DNA from: Pyruvatibacter sp. HU-CL02332
Lineage (GTDB): Bacteria > Pseudomonadota > Alphaproteobacteria > CGMCC-115125
Direction of reading: 5' to 3'
NCBI RefSeq assembly: GCF_040362765.1
Contig: NZ_BAABWK010000002.1
Location: 744,001-808,000, forward strand
DNA length: 64,000 nucleotides
In this document: positions 7,359 through 15,619 of the stretch, piece by piece
How positions within the stretch are numbered: the first letter of the stretch is position 1
Layout: every line of letters begins with the position of its first letter
Notes under the pieces: model-generated
What the model was told of the DNA's origin: nothing
Seen by the model: the letters and a program-made list of their open reading frames with translations, nothing else
Databases searched by the model: none
Translations under genes and position numbers: made by a program

Positions 7359-9418
7359 TGGAACAGACAACTCCCGAATTTTTCCATGATTTTCGTCAGG
7401 AGCTTATGGCAGGGGCTGAGGCTCACGGAGCATTCCAGCTCTCCGAATTCATGGAGGTCTTCTCAACGGAGTTGATCGAAACCGGATTCATCGAGGGCTT
7501 CGAGGCCTGCCACTACAGAGCACAGCGAGGAATGCGTGTTGACGGATACTGGTTCAATGATGAAGGCACACTTGATCTGTTCGTTGCAGACTTTGACAGT
7601 CGCGATGAGCTCCAATCGCTGACGCAGACAGATGTGAATGCTGCTTTCAAAAGAGTGGAGAAATTCTTCGAAGCAAGCCTCTCAAAGCGGTTCTTCGATG
7701 ACCTTGATGAAACCACTCCGGAGTACGGACTGTCCCGACAAATATCGGATCGCAAGGCTTTCGTTCGCAAGGTCAATTTTTTCTTGGTATCCGAGCGCAC
7801 GCTGAGCGACCGCACGCAGAACATTGAGAGTCGGCAGGTCTGCGATGTCGAGGCGACATATCACATCTGGGACGTCTCTCGCCTGCAACGCCAGCGTAGC
7901 TCCCGCGGTCACAAAGAAGCGCTGGATATCAACTTCAAGGAAGAATTTGGAAGTGGGTTGAACAGCCTGCCAGCACACCTCGGCTCCGGCGCCTATCAGT
8001 CATACCTCATAGTTATCCCCGGGGAGGTGCTTGCTGCACTGTACGGCAAGCACGGAGCACGCCTTCTCGAACAAAATGTGCGCTCTTTCCTTCAGGCACG
8101 AGGCAAAGTGAACAAAGGTATCCGCACGACGATACTAAATGAGCCTGGGATGTTCTTTGCCTACAACAACGGTATCACCGCCACAGCTCAGGAGGTAGAG
8201 GTAGAGCAAAGCGACGAAGGACTGCAAATCGTTCGGATCAAGGACCTTCAGATCGTGAACGGCGGACAGACCACGGCCTCGCTCTTTCATACAAAGAGGC
8301 GTGACAAGGTAGCATTGGATGGTGTGTTTGTTCAGATGAAGCTCTCGGTCATCAGTCCCGAAGACAGTGAGATCGTTGTTCCCAGAATTTCGGAGTACGC
8401 CAATACTCAGAATCGCGTGAACGCAGCCGACTTCTTTTCCAACCACCCCTTCCATGTTCGGATGGAAGAATTCTCACGCCGCATCTGGGCACCGGCCCCT
8501 AGTGGTGCCATGCGTGAAACCAAGTGGTTCTATGAGCGGGCCAGAGGGCAGTACGCCGACGCACAGTCCAAGCTGACACCGGGTGAGCAGAAGCGCTTTA
8601 AGGCTGAGTATCCGAAGCCGCAGATGATCGACAAGACTAGTATCGCAAAGTTTGAAAATGTCTGGGACGATCATCCCAAGTGGGTCAACCTCGGCGCCCA
8701 GAAGAACTTCGCTCGCTATGCGGCGCGTATAGGCAAAACTTGGACCAAAAATCAGGGTGACTTCAACGAACTCTACTTCAGACGCGCTATTGCTCGTGCG
8801 ATTATTTTCAGGTGGACGGAGAAGATGGTCTCCGGAGAGCCTTGGTACAACGGTGGTTTCCGCGCCAACATCGTGGCCTACACAATCGCGGCGATCAACG
8901 AGCTCTGCAAGCGGACCGATCAGACCGTCGACTTTCAGAGGTGCTGGAACACTCAGGAGGTCTATGAGGAACTTGCAGAGGCTTTGCGCAAGGCCGCCAA
9001 GTTCGTCAACGATGACATCTCACAACCACCTCAGGGCATGTCGCACGTTTCTGAATGGTGCAAAAAGGATTCCTGCTGGGACCGGATACAAGGACAGATT
9101 GACCAGCTGGAGAGCGATGTCGGCTCACGCTTCTTCAAAACCCTTGTCGGCATTGATGAGCAAAAAGCTGAGCAAAAGCGGGCCAAGAAAACGCAACAGA
9201 TTGATGACGGTATTGACGCTCAGAGAAGAGTGCTTGAGGTACCAGCTCAGAAGTGGAGCAAAATCAGGCAAGCAGGAATCGGGAAACGGTTTTTGTCTGA
9301 GAAAGAGATTGGAATCTTAAGAGTTGCCGAACAGATTCCACAAAAAATTCCGTCCGAAAAACAAAGTGAAGTCCTTGTAGGGATATTGGAGAGAGCAAAA
9401 GCAGAGGGTGTCCTTTAG
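7358..9418 (+). CDS. AIPR-family (abortive infection phage resistance) protein
   Basis: Last gene of the defence operon, 686 aa. The AIPR core is recognisable from FAYNNGITA (267-275) through LQIVNGGQTTASL (297-309) to EYANTQNRVNAADFFSNHPF, the most conserved part of the family. The first 200 residues and the last 150 are less typical; the C-terminal part is rich in charged residues and Gln. AIPR proteins are named for links to abortive infection, but their biochemical activity is not established to my knowledge. The start codon shares one base with the upstream stop (TGATG), so expression is probably coupled. A role as toxin or effector triggered by the other components is inference. Confidence 0.88.
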   Translation: MEQTTPEFFHDFRQELMAGAEAHGAFQLSEFMEVFSTELIETGFIEGFEACHYRAQRGMRVDGYWFNDEGTLDLFVADFDSRDELQSLTQTDVNAAFKRVEKFFEASLSKRFFDDLDETTPEYGLSRQISDRKAFVRKVNFFLVSERTLSDRTQNIESRQVCDVEATYHIWDVSRLQRQRSSRGHKEALDINFKEEFGSGLNSLPAHLGSGAYQSYLIVIPGEVLAALYGKHGARLLEQNVRSFLQARGKVNKGIRTTILNEPGMFFAYNNGITATAQEVEVEQSDEGLQIVRIKDLQIVNGGQTTASLFHTKRRDKVALDGVFVQMKLSVISPEDSEIVVPRISEYANTQNRVNAADFFSNHPFHVRMEEFSRRIWAPAPSGAMRETKWFYERARGQYADAQSKLTPGEQKRFKAEYPKPQMIDKTSIAKFENVWDDHPKWVNLGAQKNFARYAARIGKTWTKNQGDFNELYFRRAIARAIIFRWTEKMVSGEPWYNGGFRANIVAYTIAAINELCKRTDQTVDFQRCWNTQEVYEELAEALRKAAKFVNDDISQPPQGMSHVSEWCKKDSCWDRIQGQIDQLESDVGSRFFKTLVGIDEQKAEQKRAKKTQQIDDGIDAQRRVLEVPAQKWSKIRQAGIGKRFLSEKEIGILRVAEQIPQKIPSEKQSEVLVGILERAKAEGVL

Positions 9419-9597
9419 CGTTTCTGAAAGTACGTTCGCAACTCCGGCTGACGCAACAACCACTCCATAGATTCTGGAGCTGGGAGTATAATCGAGAGCA
9501 CGTCAATGACGGTTGTGACAGCAGTGACGGCGACCTGAGCGTACTTGTCTCTGCCACCAATGAAATCATCACCACAGACAGCTTTATGATTTATTCT
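9415..9597 (-). pseudogene. Possible decayed coding tail, 60 codons, no start codon
   Basis: On the minus strand an open frame of 60 codons reads like natural protein near its end: EWLLRQPELRTYFQKR before a TAA that overlaps the AIPR stop. It has no ATG, GTG or TTG start in a sensible place and the frame closes upstream in A+T-rich sequence. It may be the truncated end of a lost gene, or chance. I do not recognise it. Confidence 0.22.
9506..9530 (+). repeat. Triple 9-bp repeat TGACRGYWG, plus orientation
   Basis: Three tandem units, TGACGGTTG, TGACAGCAG and TGACGG plus a degenerate end, preceded by an A. A 25-nt copy with three mismatches occurs in opposite orientation at 9999-10023. Units spaced exactly 9 bp resemble iterons or multimer protein-binding sites. 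This is seen directly; the function is inference. Confidence 0.55.
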
Positions 9598-9998
9598 TTA
9601 TACTGATTATATCACATACAATCCTTAGCTGAGCAGATACAAACCAAACCGCGAGCTGTATCACTGGTTCTGGATTGAACCGCTAGTACTTGGAACCGTC
9701 TCGAGATGTGATCCAAACGCTTCAACAGCTTAAGACGACACAGGGACTGAAGGCAGCACTAGCTCCGCTGTACACAAGCTGTAGCAGATGCGGACTTGGC
9801 CTGCGTTTCTCCCAAGAGCTCTCGGAGCTCAGATATGGAGCAAAATGAAGTCTGATTGACAGAAGTGGTAATTGCTTGGAAATGAGCTGTGATGGCGGAA
9901 GGCATGTCTATCTGGCTACGCCAGAAAGAGTGGAGCCCTACCGGCCACTGATAGATGGGGAATATGGTGGCCACTGGTGAACAATTGGCTCCAATCAT

Positions 9999-10023
9999 CC
10001 GTCACTGCCGTCACAGCTGTCAT
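9999..10023 (-). repeat. Triple 9-bp repeat TGACRGYWG, minus orientation
   Basis: On the minus strand this reads TGACAGCTG, TGACGGCAG, TGACGG, matching the copy at 9506-9530 at 22 of 25 positions. It lies 55 bp downstream of the ATPase gene stop and forms an inverted pair with the first copy around an A+T-rich stretch. Confidence 0.55.
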
Positions 10024-10077
10024 ACGGAAAAGGGGCTAGGTTTTGCCTGCCCCCTCGCCGCCTAGTTCAGGTCTTCA

Positions 10078-11625
10078 CTAAACCAGCTCATCGTCATCGT
10101 ACTGAGTGTTCGAATCTTGCGGCAGATGCTCAGCTGCATTGAAACCCGGAAGCTTCTTGAAAACCAGCGATCTTGATTTTCCCGTCCTACCGCGTTCAAG
10201 GATTAGACCCAGAGACTTCAGTTGCTCGTATCTTTGAGTCAGACACTTACTCAGGCCTGCGGGATCTTTAGGCCAGGCTGCTGGGCGACTGCCCAGAAAG
10301 CCACTCGTGACAGCCTGGTAGAGGTCTGAGGCGGTGTGCTCTATCACATCACCGTCTTCGCCCGCGATCACTGTACATACCTCCCGAACAACCACATCAG
10401 ATAACGCCAGCGTCGACTGCTGGCGGTCTTGATGCCGCATGAACACTTTCTCAAAAGAGCCCGGCGCCCAACCTAGCCCCTCTTCAGCTGCAGTGGCATA
10501 TCTCAGGAAGTCTGCCGCACGATGGTCGAAGTTCTCTTTTGTGGACTCCAAGTTTCGCAGCACCGATGAGATGCCATTGTAGAGACCTGCCAGGATTTGC
10601 GGTTTCAGTCTTTCGTATTCCGCAAACACCTGCTGCTTTGGCCGTACCCCACCTGCTTCCGAGAGTGGTGGCAAAGTAATAACCATGGATCTGGTCATCA
10701 GGTCGGATCGTCTGATGTAGTCCCCAATGCCGGTGGCAATTACCGGACGCCTGAAGGTAAGCAACCGTTCGTCCGCATCAGTGTAAAGCGCCCTTGCAGC
10801 AAAACTGCCCCCGGTCGTAAGCCGGCACAAGGCATCAGACATATTGCCTTTGATATGGTCCAGATTGTCAAAGGTAACACACCAGCGATTGTGGGCGCTC
10901 ACCGCAAGGTCTCTCTCGCTTCTTGGCAATGCGCGCGCCAGACCTGGGGAGGGATCAATCAGTCCGGCAATAATTTCCATTGCTGATGTCTTGGCCGACC
11001 CTGCAGGTCCCTCCATAGACAGCAGCGGGAATGCTGGACAGTTCGCGATTGAGCTCACGACGATAAAGGCAACTATGAGCTTTTGCTGGTCCGGGTCCTT
11101 GACCGGCAGCACCTGCCATAGAAGATCGAGAGACCCGGACTTTGCAGGTTCAGGCAACTCAGCTGCGGTTCCAGGCCGCCGGAAGATCGTGTTGGTAATT
11201 TGCGATCCGTATCCTCCTGCAGACACGACGACAGCCTCTCTACGCCCAGTGTCAATCTCAACGACTGAAGATCCATCTTCCTTGTCACGAACAACGGTTC
11301 TAATGGGCAGGTCCCTTTTGTCAGCAGACAGAAGCGCAAAACCTTCGAGGCGATCAATCGTTTCGCCAACAGCTTTGCCGCTGGGTACCTGGTTCGTTTT
11401 CTCGAACAGTGCCTTTCGTATGAGAGTTGATGCGGCCTCTGATTTTATCGGGTGAGCCGTGTTCTGGTCTTTAGAGCGAACATACGGAACGCCTTCCTGA
11501 TCACAGAAGACTTCCAGTCCATCGATCAGGAAAGCATTGGCATCTAAACTATTGCCTTTTTCAGTACTCCTATTCAGATTTGATTCTAAATTTTCATTCT
11601 CATTTCTATTGTAAGAATTGCTCAT
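10078..11625 (-). CDS. Helicase/primase-type P-loop ATPase of a mobile element
   Basis: A protein of about 515 aa with a Walker A sequence MEGPAGSAKTSA and, about 50 residues later, a Walker B-like CVTFDNLDHI, followed by ATGIGDYIRRSDLMTRS, which has the look of a sensor and arginine-finger region. The arrangement resembles the ATPase domain of plasmid or phage replicative helicases and primase C-terminal domains, so a role in replication of an integrated element is likely but unproven. The Asn-rich N-terminus is A+T-rich in DNA. I prefer the ATG at 11625, which has GGAA about nine bases upstream, over the one at 11640. It points towards the defence operon and is monocistronic in this window. 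Confidence 0.55.
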   Translation of the reverse strand: MSNSYNRNENENLESNLNRSTEKGNSLDANAFLIDGLEVFCDQEGVPYVRSKDQNTAHPIKSEAASTLIRKALFEKTNQVPSGKAVGETIDRLEGFALLSADKRDLPIRTVVRDKEDGSSVVEIDTGRREAVVVSAGGYGSQITNTIFRRPGTAAELPEPAKSGSLDLLWQVLPVKDPDQQKLIVAFIVVSSIANCPAFPLLSMEGPAGSAKTSAMEIIAGLIDPSPGLARALPRSERDLAVSAHNRWCVTFDNLDHIKGNMSDALCRLTTGGSFAARALYTDADERLLTFRRPVIATGIGDYIRRSDLMTRSMVITLPPLSEAGGVRPKQQVFAEYERLKPQILAGLYNGISSVLRNLESTKENFDHRAADFLRYATAAEEGLGWAPGSFEKVFMRHQDRQQSTLALSDVVVREVCTVIAGEDGDVIEHTASDLYQAVTSGFLGSRPAAWPKDPAGLSKCLTQRYEQLKSLGLILERGRTGKSRSLVFKKLPGFNAAEHLPQDSNTQYDDDELV

Positions 11626-11640
11626 ATAAATATATTCCAT

Positions 11641-12556
11641 ATAATGATATTTTTTAGTTGTGATCCCAATAAGATTGGTATAAGTTTCCTTCTATATATA
11701 GAAATAGGTACCTAGTTCCAATTTCCATTTTGGAAGGGGGCACGAATACTATATGGCGCTGTGTATTGTGTCAAGCCCTAATTTTCTATATTTGGAACTT
11801 TCTTCCTATTGCGGCGCCGCTTGGCCACACACCGCCTATTCTGTTGACGGGCCGCGGTCACTGACTGGGTTGCCAACAGGCGTGATCTCAGACACGCACC
11901 AGGCTCTGGCCACCTGAGCAATCGCAGGATTGGCAATAGGTACGCGGGCACTTCAACGGGACCGACCGACACAGGACGCCTCCCCTCATGTCTTTTGGCT
12001 TGAATGTCGGAAGGTAGGGTCCCGCTAGGCCACTTGCTTATGGCTGCCATGAGACTTCTGGCCTGAGCACCGGCTGCACGGCGTATTGGGGAAGGCTATC
12101 CCCTCGCACACGGCGCGGCTCAAGCCCCTTGCAGTCATCACTGCACGTCAGAACCGCCAATGCAGATCCGTGTTCACCGCCAGATCGATTTGCCGGACCA
12201 GAAAAAGCTTGATCCCACCCGCAGGCGTGGTGATCGAGACCGGTGCCGGAGAACTTGAGCAAGGATTGGATGTACACCAGGCAACGCACACCCCCCTATC
12301 TTACAAAGCGTTTTCCAATCATTCTTTGCCCCCCCGTTTACTGCAAACTGGTGTGGAAACGGGTGGTCCAGGATGATTTCCAATCTCGGGTCCATCCTTC
12401 GGTAGAGACCGGGAACGGCTGCCAGTCTCATCCCCTCATTAGGGAGACCGGTTCGCAGCTGGTGGACTTTTGTTCCATCACTCGTATTCAAAGAAACCGG
12501 GCTGGGCCAATGTACACCTCCAACCCGACCCGAGCTTGTTCAAGGAATAGCCCTTA
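11641..12556. other. Island stretch with no supported gene
   Basis: About 0.9 kb between two island genes. The part next to the ATPase gene (11641-11800) is strongly A+T-rich and should hold its promoter. A minus-strand frame of 90 codons (11778-12050, ending in a basic KRRRNRKK stretch) and several frames near 12086-12557 are open, but none resembles a family I know. Gene remnants are likely but not identifiable by eye. Confidence 0.45.
11716..11735. promoter_or_regulatory. Inverted repeat upstream of the island ATPase gene
   Basis: TTCCAA, an 8-base spacer, then TTGGAA lies about 90 bp upstream of the minus-strand ATPase start in an A+T-rich region. It is a plausible operator or regulator site. 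No experimental motif is recognised. Confidence 0.3.
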
Positions 12557-13015
12557 ATGATTCACAGGAGACCCTGGACTGCGATTTTCGTAATCAGCTG
12601 CCTGGGACCCACAAAAGCAAACAGTGAGTCAGTGGACTCCCATGGGCGTCTGAGCGGCATTCAGATTTATTGGTCTGACGGTGACAGCGGTCGCATCGGT
12701 GAAATGAAGTTTCTGCTGGCAGATGTTGATGCACCTGAAACCGGTTCTTTGACCCAACGCGGCGGTGCCAGGTGTGAAGCTGAGCGTTAACTCGGGTACG
12801 AGGCCAAAGAGTTCATGGTTGAAACGACCAGGGATTCCAAAATTGAGATCATCCGCGACTATGGAACTGATCGCTGGGGCCGGCATCTCATCGAGCTTGC
12901 CGTCAACGATACGAATATTGCGTACCTGGCGTTTGCTGCAGGTCACCTGAGACCTTGGCCGCACGATGGCACCAGGGCCCTGTCACCAAAACCTGACTGG
13001 TGTGCCAGGGACTAG
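12557..13015 (+). pseudogene. Thermonuclease (SNase-like) gene split by an in-frame stop
   Basis: The reading frame encodes a staphylococcal-nuclease-like protein: a hydrophobic N-terminus that could be a signal peptide, then DGDSGRIG and LADVDAPETG, which match the SNase core (metal-binding Asp and the DAPE motif), then CEAER. At 12788-12790 a TAA interrupts, after which the same frame continues LGYEAKEFMVE, DRWGRHLIEL and AGHLRPWP, the expected second half of the fold, to a TAG at 13013-13015. There is no frameshift, so one nonsense change explains it. AAGGA lies upstream of the ATG. Either it is a recent pseudogene or the stop is suppressed; the former is more likely. A sequencing error is also possible. 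Confidence 0.7.
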
Positions 13016-13133
13016 GTACGCGAACCGGTCACACTGGTGTCACAGCGGGACGTAATTTTCGTGGACGAACGGACATATCGACGCTAAACTCGTTTTCTCT
13101 AGAGTATTGATTTTATTGCGTTTTTGGTCGTAA

Positions 13134-13208
13134 GGGCGCGTAGCTCAGTGGGAGAGCACTGTGTTCACACCGCAGGGGTCGCTGGTTCAATCCCAGCCGC
13201 GCCCACCA
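13134..13208 (+). tRNA. tRNA-Val (anticodon CAC)
   Basis: The acceptor arm GGGCGCG pairs with CGCGCCC; the D arm GCTC...GAGC, an anticodon arm with loop TTCACAC, and a T arm GCTGG-TTCAATC-CCAGC all fold. Anticodon CAC reads GTG, hence valine. The discriminator is A and the terminal CCA is encoded (13206-13208). It sits where the sequence changes from A+T-rich island to core genes. I did not find a duplicate of its 3' end elsewhere in the window. Confidence 0.93.
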
Positions 13209-13234
13209 TTCAACAAACAGATCACCTGCACGGC

Positions 13235-13843
13235 CTATTGCTTGAAGAAGCCGCCGATCACATCATCCAGCATCGAGCCGTCACCGTCCTGATCAAGGGC
13301 AGATGTCAGAAGGTCTGCAGCCTTGCTGCCGCCTGACTTGCTGCCGCCACTCACGACGCTGTTCAGCACACCGCCTACGAGGGATCCAAGGCCACCGGAA
13401 TCATCCTGTCCCTGATAGGCCTGACCACCGCCAGCCTGCTTGCTCATTGCGCCCATGACCATGCTTGCAACAACTGGAAGCATCTTCTTGAGAATGTCAT
13501 CGCTAATGCCGGTCTTTTCAGAGGCACGTGCTGCGAGTTGACGACTCACGTCCTTGGAACCAAGCACATGTCCAAGAATGCCATTGCCTTCTTCAACAGC
13601 CTGCGGTGACGCAATTTTTGATGGATCATCCAGGTATTGATCGTGGCTGCCGCCCGCCAATGCGCCCATCAATGAGGCCAGGCCACCTTCCTGCGCGGTA
13701 TTTTTCTTAACACCTGCGGTCAAGGCAGGCACAAGCGCACTCAATGCACTGCCTGCCTGCCCACTATCCAGGCCAAATTGCTTTGCCAGCGCGTCGGTGG
13801 ATTGACCCTGCTGGGCCTCCATCAAAATGTTCATCAGGCTCAT
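13235..13843 (-). CDS. DUF937 (YidB-like) protein
   Basis: A 202-aa protein matching the DUF937 family: the N-terminal helical repeat LAKQFGLDSGQAGSALSALVPAL, a central region with GILGHVLGSKDVSRQLA and TGISDDILKKMLPVVASMVMGAM, then a Gly/Ser-rich linker and a short acidic tail DQDGDGSMLDDVIGGFF. The family is widespread in Proteobacteria and its function is unknown. No signal peptide or membrane span is evident. It ends 27 bp from the tRNA and begins 36 bp downstream of the glycosyltransferase gene, so it may be the last gene of the minus-strand run from 18324. Confidence 0.85.
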   Translation of the reverse strand: MSLMNILMEAQQGQSTDALAKQFGLDSGQAGSALSALVPALTAGVKKNTAQEGGLASLMGALAGGSHDQYLDDPSKIASPQAVEEGNGILGHVLGSKDVSRQLAARASEKTGISDDILKKMLPVVASMVMGAMSKQAGGGQAYQGQDDSGGLGSLVGGVLNSVVSGGSKSGGSKAADLLTSALDQDGDGSMLDDVIGGFFKQ

Positions 13844-13879
13844 TATTTTGACCTTCCGTCGGAATGAGTGCGTCGAACC

Positions 13880-15562
13880 CTAACGGGTCGTCAGGAGATA
13901 GGCAGTCAGACTGACCGCATCCCCGCGTGAATAGTTCAAGCCATCTACCGTCAATGCCGGAACAGGAGTGATGCCTAGCCGCGTAGCTTCTTCAAAGAAT
14001 GTGGCCGCTTCACGTTCCTCGACAAGGGCAATATCTGCCTCGCCGACTGCCAGCGCGTTGGCAGCAGCGGTGCCATTCGTCAGCCTGGTTTTGGTTCCAA
14101 GAGCGAACACCAGACTGGGTTCTGAAAAACCAGCAGATACAACACGCATGCCAACAAGGTCGCGGTCCTCCATCGCCTGCGCCGTGCGGTCAGCCAACCA
14201 AAGCGGGTCGACACGTGGGCGGGCAAATTCAAGAAGCGCAACTGAGAATGCAATGCCTGTGACAGCAACGGCGAGGACCACTCCTGAAGCCCTTGCCCGC
14301 CAGGCCTGAGCCAGCACTTGAACTGCCATGGCTGCAAATATGCCCGCGCCTACAACAGGCCATGGCCCCGGCTCTACAGCTGTGCCTTCCGGCAACAAGA
14401 CCGGCAGCGCAACAATGGCTGCTGCCAACACCAAAGCGACGAGTGCCCACGCAACTATGTTTGCGCGTGCCAGCTTGGTTTTGAGGAGTTGCGGGTTTTT
14501 CAGGGAAGCTGCCAGCAGCGCTGCAACCAAGATGGCGAGCGCTGGGTAAACCGGGAGCACATAATGCGGCAGCTTGGTGGGAACGATTTCATAGACGAGC
14601 CAGTTTGGAATGATCCATGCGGCCAAGAACATGACAGGTGCGGACTGACGTTCCCCCCAGGCCCGGGCAATCGCGGGCATGAGCAAAAGGTTAGCCGGAA
14701 AAAATGTCACCAGGAGCAGCAGGGTGTAGTATCCAAAGGGTGCTCCATGGCTTTCCTGCCCTCCTGCCAGTTTTGGCAAGAAGTCGCCGCCAACAGCTTC
14801 GCCAAAGAAAGCCCCATTGGTGGATAACCAAACGCTGACCGCCCACGGCAATGTCAGAAGAAGGAGCAAAACTCCGCCGCGTATTGGACGCAACAGAAAG
14901 ATCCATTTGATCTCACGGGTCGCGACCACAAGACCGACCATGGTCAGACCGCTGATCATCGGTGCTATCGGACCCTTGAGCAGAATGCCGATCGACATCG
15001 CCACCCAAAAAAGAACAGCGTTGCCGAGGCCCGGATCGAAACGTGTTGGGTCTCGCGCGAGCCACACGCGTGCTAGTGCAAGTTGGGCTGCCATGATGGA
15101 GGCCGCGAGTGCCGCATCCGTCTTGGCGATATTGGCCTCGGCAACCAGAACCACTGTGGTGGCAATCAGCGCGCCGGCCATGAGCCCCGCACGCCGGCCG
15201 TAAAACAGGGACGCCACACGCCATGTGAGGAGCACCACCAAAATCGCTGCAATCAAGGATGGAATTCGAAACGCCCAGATACCGGGATGCCCATTGGGGT
15301 CATCCAGGCCAACAAGACTGGCCGCGCCAGATGTGACGGCCTGCGCCCAGTAGATGGCAACCGGCTTTTTGGCCCGCAAATCTTCCTGAAAATGCGGCAC
15401 CATATAGTCGCCGGTCTCATGCATCTGCACGGTTGCCTGCGCAAAGCGCGCTTCGTCGCGATCCAGTGCGGGAAGGGTGAACAGGCCCGGCAGATAAAGC
15501 GCAAGGCACAGCAGCAAAAGAGCCGTTACCGGTCGCTTCTCAACAGCATTGAAAAAAGGCAT
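13880..15562 (-). CDS. ArnT-like family 39 glycosyltransferase, integral membrane
   Basis: A 560-aa polytopic membrane protein of the GT39/PMT superfamily, which transfers sugars from polyprenyl-phosphate donors to lipids or proteins at the periplasmic face. The N-terminus has one membrane span followed by LPALDRDEARFAQATVQM; the D-E-A-R cluster is the conserved catalytic loop of ArnT-type enzymes. RAKKPVAIYWAQAV and FWVAMSIGILLKGPIAP are also typical. About eleven hydrophobic segments follow, then a soluble C-terminal part. ArnT homologues add aminoarabinose to lipid A, but no arn partner genes are present here, so the substrate is open. It lies downstream of the hydrolase gene on the same strand. 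Confidence 0.82.
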   Translation of the reverse strand: MPFFNAVEKRPVTALLLLCLALYLPGLFTLPALDRDEARFAQATVQMHETGDYMVPHFQEDLRAKKPVAIYWAQAVTSGAASLVGLDDPNGHPGIWAFRIPSLIAAILVVLLTWRVASLFYGRRAGLMAGALIATTVVLVAEANIAKTDAALAASIMAAQLALARVWLARDPTRFDPGLGNAVLFWVAMSIGILLKGPIAPMISGLTMVGLVVATREIKWIFLLRPIRGGVLLLLLTLPWAVSVWLSTNGAFFGEAVGGDFLPKLAGGQESHGAPFGYYTLLLLVTFFPANLLLMPAIARAWGERQSAPVMFLAAWIIPNWLVYEIVPTKLPHYVLPVYPALAILVAALLAASLKNPQLLKTKLARANIVAWALVALVLAAAIVALPVLLPEGTAVEPGPWPVVGAGIFAAMAVQVLAQAWRARASGVVLAVAVTGIAFSVALLEFARPRVDPLWLADRTAQAMEDRDLVGMRVVSAGFSEPSLVFALGTKTRLTNGTAAANALAVGEADIALVEEREAATFFEEATRLGITPVPALTVDGLNYSRGDAVSLTAYLLTTR

Positions 15563-15619
15563 GGGCAGGCGCTTTTCAGACAGATGTCAGGCAAAGGATC
15601 TATGGGTCACTTAATGCCC

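Larger units (their letters stand above)
9419..10077. other. Island gap with no intact gene
   Basis: This 659-bp stretch separates the defence operon from the convergent ATPase gene. It holds the possible minus-strand remnant near 9415-9597, an A+T-rich patch at about 9583-9620, and two copies in opposite orientation of a triple 9-bp repeat (9506-9530 and 9999-10023). I see no convincing intact gene or clear intrinsic terminator. Confidence 0.5.

Noticed and set aside
10844-11455. 203-codon plus-strand open frame antisense to the island ATPase gene
   Set aside because: Composition and lack of family match indicate a shadow of the minus-strand gene, whose P-loop motifs are clear.
11778-12050. 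90-codon minus-strand frame with basic C-terminus
   Set aside because: It could be a small DNA-binding protein of the island, but no motif, ribosome site or family supports it, so I list it only within the gap entry.
12086-12557. Several overlapping open frames on both strands
   Set aside because: None looks like a protein family and they overlap each other; G+C-rich codon structure alone can create them.
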